Shown: positions 29,321 to 37,406 of the stretch, one piece after another
How the letters are laid out: each line of letters begins with the position of its first letter
Numbering within the stretch: position 1 is the stretch's first letter
Assembly (NCBI RefSeq): GCF_900112425.1
Contig: NZ_FOLP01000001.1
Location: forward strand, 186,001-250,000
Length of the DNA: 64,000 bases
DNA from: Variovorax sp. OK212
Lineage (GTDB): Bacteria; Pseudomonadota; Gammaproteobacteria; Burkholderiales; Burkholderiaceae_C
Direction: 5' to 3'
Position numbers and translations under genes: made by a program
Notes under the pieces: generated by a model
What the model was told of the DNA's origin: nothing
The model's database searches: none
The model's input: only the letters and a program-made list of their open reading frames with translations

Positions 29321-30244
29321 ATGGACCTGCAATCGCTCACCCTGCTGGTGGAAATCCTCGATGCGGGCAACCTGAGCGCGGCGGCCCGCCGGCTCAAGAT
29401 GACCCGCGCCAACGTCAGCTACCACCTGAACCAGCTGGAGCGCTCGGTGGGCGCGCAGCTGGTGCGCCGCACCACCCGGCGCGCCGAGCCGACCGAGATC
29501 GGCCTGCGGCTGTACCAGCACGGCGTGGCGATCCAGGGCGAGCTGCTGGCGGCGCGCGAATCGGTCACCGAGCTGGGCCAGGGCCTGCAGGGCCGCGTGC
29601 GGCTGAGCGTGCCCAGCGGCTACGGGCAGCTGGTGATGGCCGACTGGCTGATCGACTTCAAGCGCCAGTTCCCCGGCATCGTGCTCGACGTGGTGTTCGA
29701 GAACCGCATCGAGGACCTGCTGCGCGACGAGGTCGACATCGCCATCCGCGTGATTCCCGAGCCGCCGCAGAACCTGGTGGCGCGCGAGATGGGGCCGGTG
29801 CGCTACGTGGCCTGCGCCTCGACCGGTTACGCGGCGAAGCACCCGCTGCCCACGCAGCTCGACGCGCTGCAGGGCGCGCCGGTGGTCACGGCCGCCGTCA
29901 TCGGCCGGCAGCTGCGCGTGTCGGCCTACCAGGGCGAGACACGAAGAGAGGTGATCCTGGAGCCAACGCTGATTTCGGAAAACTTTCTATTCCTGCGCCA
30001 GGCCATCCTCGCGGGCCTGGGCATCGGGCTGGTGCCCGACTACGTGGTGCAGGAAGACGTGCGCAAAGGCGACGTGGTGACCACGCTGGACGACTGGCGC
30101 CTGAGCATCTTCGGCACGCAGATGTTCATGCTGTACATGCCGAACCGCCAGCACACGCGGGCGATCCGGACGTTCATCGACTTCGTGCTGGAGCGGGTGC
30201 GGGGGCCGGGCGACGCGCCGGCTCAGGGGCCCGATGTGCAGTAG
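29321..30244 (+). CDS. LysR-family transcriptional regulator
   Basis: 307 residues. The N-terminal winged helix-turn-helix is LQSLTLLVEILDAGNLSAAARRLKMTRANVSYHLNQLERSVGAQLVRRTTRRAEPTEIG (residues 3-61); a substrate-binding-type effector domain follows (GRVRLSVPSGYGQLVMADWLIDF..., LPTQLDALQGAPVV). The recognition helix reads TRANVSYHLNQLE instead of the more usual TQPAVSRQI. Divergent from the dicarboxylate beta-oxidation run, which it probably regulates from the repeat in the 157-bp gap. The start at 29,321 is where LysR homology begins. Confidence 0.9.
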   Translation: MDLQSLTLLVEILDAGNLSAAARRLKMTRANVSYHLNQLERSVGAQLVRRTTRRAEPTEIGLRLYQHGVAIQGELLAARESVTELGQGLQGRVRLSVPSGYGQLVMADWLIDFKRQFPGIVLDVVFENRIEDLLRDEVDIAIRVIPEPPQNLVAREMGPVRYVACASTGYAAKHPLPTQLDALQGAPVVTAAVIGRQLRVSAYQGETRREVILEPTLISENFLFLRQAILAGLGIGLVPDYVVQEDVRKGDVVTTLDDWRLSIFGTQMFMLYMPNRQHTRAIRTFIDFVLERVRGPGDAPAQGPDVQ

Positions 30245-30273
30245 ACAAGGAGTGCCGCCGCGCCGATCAGCAG

Positions 30274-30534
30274 TCAGGTGAACATGCCTGCGAGAGTGCC
30301 CCAATCCTCGCTCAGCACGATGCGGCCGTTGGGTGTCCGGGCCCAGTTTCGCCCGGGCGGCAGGTCGAACTCTCCCTTGGGATGCTTGACGAACATGTGG
30401 CCCAGCGTGGCCACCGGGACGATCACCACGCCGGTGAGGTAACCGGCCACGTGCGCCACGCACTCCGCGATGGGCTGCAGCACGACTTCGGCGACGGGAC
30501 GGATCAGCGCTTCTGCAAGGGCGTCAAGTGGCAT
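30274..30534 (-). CDS. Small hypothetical protein
   Basis: 86 residues, not recognised. The first 50 residues contain a moderately hydrophobic helix (VVLQPIAECVAHVAGYLTGVVIVPVATLGHMFV) that may associate with the membrane; the tail is polar (KHPKGEFDLPPGRNWARTPNGRIVLSEDWGTLAGMFT). Codon use fits the surroundings and it fills the gap between the convergent LysR gene and the GGDEF gene, so it is probably real. Confidence 0.55.
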   Translation of the reverse strand: MPLDALAEALIRPVAEVVLQPIAECVAHVAGYLTGVVIVPVATLGHMFVKHPKGEFDLPPGRNWARTPNGRIVLSEDWGTLAGMFT

Positions 30535-30577
30535 CGATTCGCTTCAGGGTGGACAGTCCCGCAGATTAGCCCACGCC

Positions 30578-32068
30578 TCAGGCTCCGCGACGCTCTTTCC
30601 CCTCGGCCTCGTAATACCGCGCCTTGTCGTCGTACATGGCCCGGTCGGCCCGTTGCAGCGCCGACTCCAGCGTTTCCCCCGCATGGCAGGTGGCGAGCCC
30701 GATCGCCAGGCTCAGCGCGTGGCCGCTCTGCCCGGCGTGGAACTGGTTGTTCATCTCGAGCAGCGCGAGGATGCGCTCGCGCATGGCTTCGGCGCCGCGC
30801 TCGTCGGTCAGCGGCAGCAGCACCGCGAACTCGTCGCCGCCGATGCGCGCGGGCCAGGCCGGCGGGTCGACGGCCTTGTCGAGCACCTCGCCCATGCGGC
30901 GCAGCAACGAGTCGCCGGCGGCATGGCCTTCCTGGTCGTTGAGCTGCTTCAGGCCGTTCAGGTCGATCGCCACGATCGACACTGGCCAAGGGCCCTTGCG
31001 CGACAGGCGGTTGAGCTCCTCGGAGTAGTAGGTGCGGTTGCACAGCTGCGTGAGCACGTCGTGCTTGCCGAGGTACTCGAGGTAGGCCTCGGCCTTCTTG
31101 CGCGCGGTGATGTCCACCAGCGACACCAGCACCAGGTCCCAGCTGTCGAGCCGGTCGTCCTGCACCGCGAACTGCATGTGGATGTTCAGCACTTCGCCCG
31201 ACAGCGAATAGTTGAGCACCTCGCGGTGCTGCACGGTCTTGCCGTTCCACAGGTCCTGCAGCTGCTCGGCGAACGACTCGCGCATCTCGTCGCGGAAGAT
31301 GCGCGAGAGGTTGCCCAGCAGGGTCTGCAGGTCGGGCGCGCCGAACATGCGCAGGGTTTCCTGGTTCACGTCGACGACGCGGATCTCCTGCATGCAGCGC
31401 GTGACGAACTCGGGATGCACCTTGATGAAGGTGGCGAAGTCGGTGATGCCGCGCGCGCGGATGTTCTGCATCAGCGTGCGCACCGCGCTGAAGTCTTCCA
31501 CCCACAGCGACACCGGCGAGCGGTCGAACAGGCTGCGCGCGTACATGGCGCTCTCGTCGCGCAGGCGCTGCGCGGCCACGCGCTCGGTGATGTCGTCCAG
31601 CGAGACCAGCACGCGGTCCCAGCCGTGCTCGTGGCCGGGCAGCACGCGGGCGCGCACGCGCACGTCGAGCCGGCGGCCGTCCAGCGCGTAGTTGACGGTT
31701 TCGCTCTCGAAGGTGAGCTCGCCGCGCCAGAGCTGGTCGAGCTCGTGCACCACGGTGGCCGACATGTCGCCGCGGAAGACGCGGTCGAGCGCGCCGAGCA
31801 GGGTGTCCTGGCTGTCGGCGGCAAAGAGCTTCAGCGTGTGCTGGTTGACGCGCAGCACCTTCAGCAACGCCATGCAGTCGCTCACGCGCTTCGGGTCGTC
31901 CGACAGGTAGGCCACCAGGTCGGTGATGCCTTCGGCGCGCCAGCCGTCGAGCTTGCGCTTGAGTTCGCTGTAGTCCTCGATCCAGAGGGAGACGGGTGCC
32001 AGGTCGAACATGGCGTCGAGCTCGTCGGTGGGCTGGGAGACATCGGACGCGGCGGCGGACAAGACCAT
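30578..32068 (-). CDS. PAS-PAS-GGDEF diguanylate cyclase
   Basis: 496 residues, soluble. Two tandem PAS-type modules (about residues 25-165 and 175-315) share the same pattern (APVSLWIEDYS.../SPVSLWVEDFS..., GITDLVAYL/GITDFATFI, VNQHTLKLF/VNQETLRMF, DRVLVSLDDITER/DLVLVSLVDITAR), showing internal duplication. The C-terminal GGDEF domain (about 330-496) has the substrate Asp/Asn block VAIDLNGLKQLNDQEGHAAGDSLL and an intact RIGGDEFAVLLP (about 410), so it should make c-di-GMP. The allosteric RxxD I-site before GGDEF reads KAVD with different spacing, so product inhibition is probably absent. No EAL domain. The signal sensed is unknown. Confidence 0.88.
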   Translation of the reverse strand: MVLSAAASDVSQPTDELDAMFDLAPVSLWIEDYSELKRKLDGWRAEGITDLVAYLSDDPKRVSDCMALLKVLRVNQHTLKLFAADSQDTLLGALDRVFRGDMSATVVHELDQLWRGELTFESETVNYALDGRRLDVRVRARVLPGHEHGWDRVLVSLDDITERVAAQRLRDESAMYARSLFDRSPVSLWVEDFSAVRTLMQNIRARGITDFATFIKVHPEFVTRCMQEIRVVDVNQETLRMFGAPDLQTLLGNLSRIFRDEMRESFAEQLQDLWNGKTVQHREVLNYSLSGEVLNIHMQFAVQDDRLDSWDLVLVSLVDITARKKAEAYLEYLGKHDVLTQLCNRTYYSEELNRLSRKGPWPVSIVAIDLNGLKQLNDQEGHAAGDSLLRRMGEVLDKAVDPPAWPARIGGDEFAVLLPLTDERGAEAMRERILALLEMNNQFHAGQSGHALSLAIGLATCHAGETLESALQRADRAMYDDKARYYEAEGKERRGA

Positions 32069-32192
32069 CGGTGGAGCTTTCGGAAAGCGGCGGGGCCATT
32101 GCCGGCGGGCGCCGGCGGGCTGGAATCTTAACTATTAACCGTGCGCACCAAAGGGGCTCGGGGCCCCCGGGGCGCGTCGGTGCACCGCCCCC

Positions 32193-32786
32193 TCAGCGGC
32201 TGTACAGCCCCACCACGCTCTGCCCGCCCAGTGCGTGGCCCTTGAGCGCGGCCAGCAGCGCGTCGCGCGCGAGGCCGGCCGGCAGCGCGCCCGGTGCGAG
32301 GTCGGAGGCGACCACGGTCAGCACGTAGTGGTGCGGGCGGTCGCCCACCGGCGGGCACATGCCGCGGTAGGCGGGCGCGCCGGCCACGTTCGGGCCCATG
32401 GTGAAGTTGAAGTTCGAGCCGGCCTGGCCTTCGCCCGCCTTGAGCTCGCCGCGATCGGCCGCGATGTTGTAGGCCACCCAGTGCGACACGCCCAGGCCGG
32501 CCGCGCCGTCAGGGTCGAACACCAGCACGGCCACCGACCGGGTCTTGGCCGGCAGGTTGCTCCAGGCCACGGGCAGCGACACGTTCTTGCCGCCGCAGTC
32601 GCCGGCGCCGCCGTGGTCGGCCGGAATGACGCTGTTGTCGGCGAAGGCGCTGGACGTCACGCGCATGCCGGTGAAGGCCTTGCCGCCGGGGCCCGAGCCG
32701 GCCGGCATGCCGGCGCAGCCGGCCATGAGGCCCGCAAGGGCGAGCGCCGCTGCAGGCAGGGCGAGAGAGTGGAACTTGTTGCGCAT
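32193..32786 (-). CDS. YbhB/YbcL (PEBP/RKIP-like) lipoprotein
   Basis: 197 residues. Lipoprotein signal: hydrophobic stretch followed by the lipobox LMAGC (Cys about residue 24). The rest is the phosphatidylethanolamine-binding-protein-like fold of YbhB/YbcL: FTGMRVTSSAFADNSVIPADHGG, NVSLPVAWSNLPAKTRSVAVLVFDPDG, VSHWVAYNIAAD and PPVGDRPHHYVLTVVASDL, with the pocket DPD and HH residues. Function in bacteria is poorly known. The GC-rich frame continues on to 35,009, but that part is antisense to the radical-SAM/UdgX genes. Confidence 0.86.
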   Translation of the reverse strand: MRNKFHSLALPAAALALAGLMAGCAGMPAGSGPGGKAFTGMRVTSSAFADNSVIPADHGGAGDCGGKNVSLPVAWSNLPAKTRSVAVLVFDPDGAAGLGVSHWVAYNIAADRGELKAGEGQAGSNFNFTMGPNVAGAPAYRGMCPPVGDRPHHYVLTVVASDLAPGALPAGLARDALLAALKGHALGGQSVVGLYSR

Positions 32787-32809
32787 GGAATCTCCTTGAA
32801 AGCTTGAGT

Positions 32810-33199
32810 TCATCCGGCGTGGCCGAGCCACACGCTGCCGTCCGCCTGCTCGTGCACCGCCAGCGGCGTGAGCCGTGCGCCGCGGCACGGGCCGCCCACG
32901 CACTTGCCGGTGTCGGGCTCGAAGATGGCGCCGTGGCGCGCGCACATCAGGAAGCGGCCCGAGCTTTCGAGCACCTGGCCTTCGAAGTCGAGCGGGCCGC
33001 CGGCATGCGGGCACTGGTTGAGGTAGGCGTACACGGCGCCGTGCCAGCGCACCGCGAAGGCGGGCGCGCCGTCGGGGGTGGTGAACCTGGCGGCCAGGCC
33101 GCCGTCGGCGAGGTTGGCGGCCATCGGGCCGGCGGCGGGTGCCGTGGCGCCGCGGTGGGTCGCGGGGGCGGGTGCGGGTGCGGTGGAGTCGTCGGACAT
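32810..33199 (-). CDS. Rieske [2Fe-2S] domain protein
   Basis: 129 residues, cytoplasmic. Single Rieske domain with both ligand pairs: CPHAGG (Cys-X-His, about residue 64) and CARHGAIF (Cys-X2-His, about 85). The CVGGPCRGARLTPLAVHEQADGSVWLG tail resembles ferredoxin components of Rieske non-haem oxygenases, but no oxygenase is adjacent. A Pro/Ala-rich N-terminal extension (about residues 1-30) is unusual. I chose the ATG at 33,199 (MSDDSTAP); the upstream ATG at 33,295 would run through the LexA site. Divergent from the SOS-box operon. Confidence 0.85.
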   Translation of the reverse strand: MSDDSTAPAPAPATHRGATAPAAGPMAANLADGGLAARFTTPDGAPAFAVRWHGAVYAYLNQCPHAGGPLDFEGQVLESSGRFLMCARHGAIFEPDTGKCVGGPCRGARLTPLAVHEQADGSVWLGHAG

Positions 33200-33283
33200 C
33201 TGCCGGGGAGGGTAGCCCAAGGTTCGGCGGCTGCGCAACGTGTGAAACGTATGTCTTTTCATGTTCCCGGCCTTTGCCGAAGA

Positions 33284-33299
33284 CTGTATATTCATACAG
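33284..33299 (+). promoter_or_regulatory. LexA-binding site (SOS box)
   Basis: CTGTATATTCATACAG matches the gamma/betaproteobacterial LexA consensus CTGT-N8-ACAG exactly, with an A/T-rich spacer. It ends 21 bp before the GTG start of the radical-SAM gene, overlapping where the promoter must be. It is in an otherwise very GC-rich area, which makes a chance match unlikely. Confidence 0.88.
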
Positions 33300-33320
33300 C
33301 ATTCCGCTCAAGGAAACCCC

Positions 33321-34589
33321 GTGGACATCCAGCGCAAACTCGCCATCCTGGCCGACGCCGCCAAGTACGACGCCTCCTGCGCGTCCAGCGGCTCGCAGCC
33401 GCGCGACTCGCTGGGCGGGCGCGGCATCGGCTCGACCGAAGGGGCGGGCATCTGCCACAGCTATGCGCCCGACGGCCGCTGCATCTCGCTGCTGAAGGTG
33501 CTGCTGACCAACCACTGCCAGTACGACTGCCTGTACTGCGTGAACCGCGCGTCGAGCAACGTGCCGCGCGCGCGCTTTCGCGTCGAGGAGGTGGTGCAGC
33601 TCACGCTCGACTTCTACCGCCGCAACTGCATCGAAGGCCTGTTCCTGTCCAGCGGCATCATCAAGTCGCCCGACCACACCATGGAGCAGGTGGTCGAGGT
33701 GGCGCGCCTGCTGCGCGAGGAACACGACTTTCGCGGCTACATCCACCTGAAGACCATTCCCGACGCCAGCGACGAGCTGATCGCGCGCGCCGGGCGCTAT
33801 GCCGACCGGCTCAGCATCAACGTCGAGATGCCCACCACCGAAGGCCTGCGCGCGCTGGCGCCCGAGAAGGACGAGAGCGCCATCCGCCGCTCGATGGCGC
33901 GGCTGCGCCTGCGCATCGACGACACGCGCGAGGAGGCGCGCCGCGTGGTGCCCATTCGCGCGCTGCCCGGCGCGTCGGCCGCGCCCGCGAAGCCGCCGCC
34001 GTTCGCGCCCGCCGGGCAGAGCACGCAGATGATCGTGGGCGCCGACGCCACCGACGACCGCCACATCCTCGCGTCGAGCGCCACGCTGTACGGCGCGTAC
34101 AAGCTCAAGCGCGTGTACTACTCGGCCTTCAGCCCGATTCCCGACGCGGCGCGCGCGCTGCCGCTGGCCGCGCCGCCGCTGATGCGCGAGCACCGGCTGT
34201 ACCAGGCCGACTGGCTCATGCGCTTCTACGGCTTCGAGCACCAGGAGATCGTGGCCGCGCCCGACGGCCTGCTGCGGCTCGACGTCGACCCCAAGCTGGC
34301 CTGGGCGCTGGCGCATGCCGATCGCTTTCCGGTCGACCTGAACCACGCGCCGCGCGAGATGCTGCTGCGCGTGCCGGGGCTGGGCGTGAAGGCGGTCGAG
34401 CGGCTGCTGCAGGCGCGGCGCGTGCGACGGGTGCGCGTGGACGACCTGCGGCGGCTGCACGTGCCGGCGCGCAAGGTGCTGCCGTTCGTGGTGGCCGACG
34501 GCCACCGGCCGGCGGCGGGCGCGATGGCCGCCACGGCGCCCGCGGCGCAACCCGCTGCCGCACAGGCTGCGCAGGCCTCGCTGTTCTGA
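33321..34589 (+). CDS. Radical-SAM protein of the UDG-linked DNA repair/modification type (TIGR03916-like)
   Basis: 422 residues. It starts DIQRKLAILADAAKYDASCASSG, typical of the radical-SAM family found next to uracil-DNA glycosylase-like proteins. The [4Fe-4S]/SAM cysteines are Cys66-X3-Cys70-X2-Cys73 (NHCQYDCLYCVNR); FLSSGIIKSPDHTMEQ is the GGE-like region, and YIHLKTIPDASDELI follows. A C-terminal helix-hairpin-helix (REMLLRVPGLGVKAVERLLQARRVRRV, about residues 350-377) indicates DNA binding. The reaction is unknown. Start: the GTG at 33,321 has an AAGGAA ribosome site and lies after the LexA box; the ATG at 33,261 would put that box inside the gene. Followed 16 bp later by the DUF4130-UdgX gene. 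Confidence 0.87.
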   Translation: MDIQRKLAILADAAKYDASCASSGSQPRDSLGGRGIGSTEGAGICHSYAPDGRCISLLKVLLTNHCQYDCLYCVNRASSNVPRARFRVEEVVQLTLDFYRRNCIEGLFLSSGIIKSPDHTMEQVVEVARLLREEHDFRGYIHLKTIPDASDELIARAGRYADRLSINVEMPTTEGLRALAPEKDESAIRRSMARLRLRIDDTREEARRVVPIRALPGASAAPAKPPPFAPAGQSTQMIVGADATDDRHILASSATLYGAYKLKRVYYSAFSPIPDAARALPLAAPPLMREHRLYQADWLMRFYGFEHQEIVAAPDGLLRLDVDPKLAWALAHADRFPVDLNHAPREMLLRVPGLGVKAVERLLQARRVRRVRVDDLRRLHVPARKVLPFVVADGHRPAAGAMAATAPAAQPAAAQAAQASLF

Positions 34590-34605
34590 ACCGAACGGAC
34601 GCGTC

Positions 34606-36081
34606 ATGCAGGTGCGGCTCGAAGACCCGATCGACCTCGATGCCTTCCGCCGCCACGCGCGGCAGCTGCTGGCGGCCGGAGTGCCGCCGGACCACGTCGA
34701 GTGGCACGACGGCAGTGCGCCCGGCGGCGCGGCCGACCTGTTCGGCGAGGCCGGCGGCGACGCGCCCTTGCCTCCCGCAGCAGGCGCCGCGCGGCATCCC
34801 GTGCCCGCCTCCTTCATCGCGCTGTGCGCCGACGTGATCCTGCACCGCGATGCGCAGCGCTTCGCGCTGCTGTACCGGCTGCTGTGGCGGCTCGCGCACG
34901 AGCCGGGCCTGCGCCACGACCCGATCGACGCCGACATGATGCAGGCGCAGCTGATGGCCAAGGCCGTGCACCGCGACATCCACAAGATGCGGGCCTTCGT
35001 GCGGTTCACGCGCGTGGCCGGTTCGGATGCAGAACAGGAACAGGCCGGCGAACGCCATGTCGCGTGGTTCGAGCCCGATCACCGCATCGTGGAGGCCAAT
35101 GCGCCGTTCTTCGCGCGCCGTTTCGCGCAGATGCGCTGGGCCATCCTCACGCCGGCGCGCTGCGTCGAGTGGGACGGCCAGGCGCTGTCGTTCCGCGACG
35201 GCGCGGACCGCCGCGAGAAGCCGCCGCCCGACGCGGGCGAGCAGCTCTGGCTCACCTACTACGAGAACATCTTCAACCCCGCGCGCCTGAAGCTCGCGAC
35301 GATGCGGCGCGAGATGCCGCGGCGCTACTGGCACAACCTGCCGGAGGCCGCGCTGATCCAGCCGCTGGCCGAGGCGGCCGGCGCGCGCAGCCAATCGATG
35401 ATCGACGCGCCGGCCACGCCCGCGCGCCGCATCCGCGCACCCCTGTTGCTGAACCCGCTGCCGGCCGGCGGCGTGGCGCCCGCCGACCTGGGCGAGCTGC
35501 GCGCCGCGGCGCACGCCTGCCGCGCCTGCCCCATCGGCGCGTTCGCCACGCAGGCGGTGTGCGGCGAGGGGCCGCTGGGCGCGGGCCACATGCTCGTGGG
35601 CGAACAGCCCGGCGACCAGGAGGACCTGGCCGGCCGCCCCTTCGTCGGCCCGGCCGGCCAGCTGCTCGACCGCGCGATGGCGCAGCTGGGCTGGGCGCGC
35701 GAGAGCGTGTACCTGGCCAACGCCGTCAAGCATTTCAAGTACGAACTGCGCGGCAAGCGCCGCATCCACAAGACGGCAGGGCAGCGCGAGGCCGAGGCCT
35801 GCGCGCACTGGCTCGACAGCGAAATCTCGCTGGTGCGCCCGAAGGCGTTGGTGGCGCTCGGCGCCACGGCCGCGCGCGCCTTGCTCGGGCGGCCGGTGGC
35901 GGTGCAGGCCGAGCGCGGCGCCTGGCTGAACGAGCGCGGCGACGGCTTGCCGGTGTTCGTCACGCTGCATCCCTCGGCGTTGCTGCGCCTGCCCGACGAA
36001 CAGCGCGGCGAGGCGCATGCGCTCTGGCTGGCCGACCTGGCCCGCGCGATGGCGGCGCCTGCGATCATCGAAGGTTCATGA
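34606..36081 (+). CDS. DUF4130-UdgX fusion: uracil-DNA-crosslinking UDG superfamily protein
   Basis: 491 residues, two parts. Residues 1-260 are a DUF4130 / TIGR03915-type domain (HRDAQRFALLYRLLWRLAHEPGLRHDPIDADMMQAQLMAKAVHRDIHKMRAFVRFTRV, PFFARRFAQMRWAILTP, ENIFNPARLKLATMRREMPRRYWHNLPEA). Residues 290-491 are UdgX, a family 4/5-like UDG: cysteines in CRACPIGAFATQAVCGEG that bind Fe-S, GEQPGDQEDLAGRPFVGPAGQLLD, the insertion GKRRIH (Lys384-His388) and LHPSALLR. In characterised UdgX the His of KRRIH bonds covalently to uracil in DNA. Coupled to the radical-SAM gene before it and overlapping the next gene by 4 bp. SOS control is predicted. Confidence 0.9.
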   Translation: MQVRLEDPIDLDAFRRHARQLLAAGVPPDHVEWHDGSAPGGAADLFGEAGGDAPLPPAAGAARHPVPASFIALCADVILHRDAQRFALLYRLLWRLAHEPGLRHDPIDADMMQAQLMAKAVHRDIHKMRAFVRFTRVAGSDAEQEQAGERHVAWFEPDHRIVEANAPFFARRFAQMRWAILTPARCVEWDGQALSFRDGADRREKPPPDAGEQLWLTYYENIFNPARLKLATMRREMPRRYWHNLPEAALIQPLAEAAGARSQSMIDAPATPARRIRAPLLLNPLPAGGVAPADLGELRAAAHACRACPIGAFATQAVCGEGPLGAGHMLVGEQPGDQEDLAGRPFVGPAGQLLDRAMAQLGWARESVYLANAVKHFKYELRGKRRIHKTAGQREAEACAHWLDSEISLVRPKALVALGATAARALLGRPVAVQAERGAWLNERGDGLPVFVTLHPSALLRLPDEQRGEAHALWLADLARAMAAPAIIEGS

Positions 36082-36659
36082 ACACCGACGACTCACGCTG
36101 GAACGCGTACCTGCACGAGCGGCACTCGCGCGAGACCTTGCGCGACTGGGCACGCAGCCTTTCCTTCTTCCGCTTCTGCCGGGCCTTCGGCGGCCATGCG
36201 AACGACGGCGACTGCCTGCGCGTGGCGCTGGCCGTCGCGTCCGAGGCGCAGCTGTGCGAGGTGTTCGCGCGGCTGGGCCTTGCGCTGGAGCGCCTGCCGC
36301 CGGACCACCCCGAGCCCGTGATCGGCGTGCACTACAGCGGCACCGAATTCAAGAAGTTCGTTTCCGCGGCGCACGGCTACGGCCTGCCGGTGCGGCAACC
36401 GGGGCAGGTGCGCATCGCGGGCGTGGCGGTGTTCGCGTGGCTGCGCGCCGGCCGGCTGGAGTTGTCGATGGCCGATGCCGACGAGCCTTACGACGTGACG
36501 GCGCGCACCGTGCGCGAGGCGCAGGCGGTGGAGGCCGTGCTGCGTCCGCTGGCCGGCCTGTGCATCGATCCGCCGCAGGAAGGGCGCAACTGCCTGAGCC
36601 CGAAGGCCTGCCCGTCGCTTTGGACGGACACCACGGACACCACGGACGGCAAGGGCTAG
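36078..36659 (+). CDS. Hypothetical protein, third gene of the SOS-box operon
   Basis: 193 residues, not recognised. The start ATG overlaps the UdgX stop (ATGA), so it is translated with the repair genes. The N-terminal 75 residues look helical and soluble (LHERHSRETLRDWARSLSFFRFCRAFGGHANDGDCLRVALAVASEAQLCEVFARLGLALERLPP). The middle has a mixed alpha/beta pattern around HYSGTEFKKFVSAAHGYGLPV. The C-terminus ends CIDPPQEGRNCLSPKACPSLWTD-TTDTTDGKG, with a short Thr/Asp repeat. Several cysteines near the C-terminus could bind metal. No catalytic motif is evident. The stop codon abuts the stop codon of the convergent gene with no gap. Confidence 0.75.
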   Translation: MNTDDSRWNAYLHERHSRETLRDWARSLSFFRFCRAFGGHANDGDCLRVALAVASEAQLCEVFARLGLALERLPPDHPEPVIGVHYSGTEFKKFVSAAHGYGLPVRQPGQVRIAGVAVFAWLRAGRLELSMADADEPYDVTARTVREAQAVEAVLRPLAGLCIDPPQEGRNCLSPKACPSLWTDTTDTTDGKG

Positions 36660-37406
36660 CTAGAGCGTTCCGCCGTCCGGCCAGTTCTCCCAGTGCGTGT
36701 TCGGCGCCTGCGTGGGCCGGTAGTGCGCGGCGTCGCCGGTCACCAGCACCCGGGCCAGCTGCTGGAACGTCTCTGAATGGCCCGGCCGCGCCGCTTCGTC
36801 GACCACGTCGGGGTGATGCCACGCTTCGAGCTGCAGGATCTGCTGCATCTCCGGCCGCACGCTGGCCCGGCGCTCGGCCTCCGTGGCCAGCACCTCCTCG
36901 CGGTGCGTGGCCGCGAGGATGCGGCAGAGCTCGAAGGTGTGCAGCCGGCCTTCTTCCATGGGAACGACGCCGTGGGCCGCGCAGTCCGCGAGCGACGGCG
37001 CGGCCATCGTGCGCCCGCGCAGCGCCAGTTCGCGCGGGCCGTTGGCCACCCATTCCTCGCTGTCCTCGTCGAGCCAGCCGCCCGGATCGATGGGGTGGAC
37101 GAAGCGCGACTCGTTGTTCGGGTTGTTCGCCAGGTAGTTGGCGTATGCCTCGGCGTTCACGTAGGCCGTGGCCGTGTCGCGGTCGTGCAGGCGGCTGGCG
37201 AAAGTGTGCACGTGCGTGTCGGGCAGGCCCGACCTCGGCGAGAAGCCGAACACCTCGATGACCATGGCCCAGTCGTCGGCCGAGCGGTACAGCGACAGGC
37301 GCGTGGCCGCGAGGTAGACGTAGCCGTTGTCCAGCATCGGGAACACGTAGTGGTCACAACACCGGTCGAGCACGGAAAGGATGTCGGCTTCTTGCCAGTT
37401 CTGCAT
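36660..37406 (-). CDS. Hypothetical conserved protein
   Basis: 248 residues, soluble, no signal peptide. No family was recognised with confidence. It begins MQNWQEADILSVLDRCCDHYVFPMLDNGYVYLAATRLSLYRSADDWAMVIEVFGFSPRSGLPDTHVHTFASRLHDR, a pattern seen in proteins of about 250 residues of unknown function in proteobacteria. A middle block FVHPIDPGGWLDEDSEEWVANGPRELALRGRTM and a helical C-terminal half follow. It is acidic and rich in aromatic residues. Monocistronic, divergent from the peptidase gene. Confidence 0.7.
   Translation of the reverse strand: MQNWQEADILSVLDRCCDHYVFPMLDNGYVYLAATRLSLYRSADDWAMVIEVFGFSPRSGLPDTHVHTFASRLHDRDTATAYVNAEAYANYLANNPNNESRFVHPIDPGGWLDEDSEEWVANGPRELALRGRTMAAPSLADCAAHGVVPMEEGRLHTFELCRILAATHREEVLATEAERRASVRPEMQQILQLEAWHHPDVVDEAARPGHSETFQQLARVLVTGDAAHYRPTQAPNTHWENWPDGGTL

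Noticed and set aside
33261..33320. ATG start at 33,261 for the radical-SAM gene
   Set aside because: It would place the LexA box inside the coding sequence, and the first 20 residues have no similarity to the family. The GTG at 33,321 has a ribosome site.
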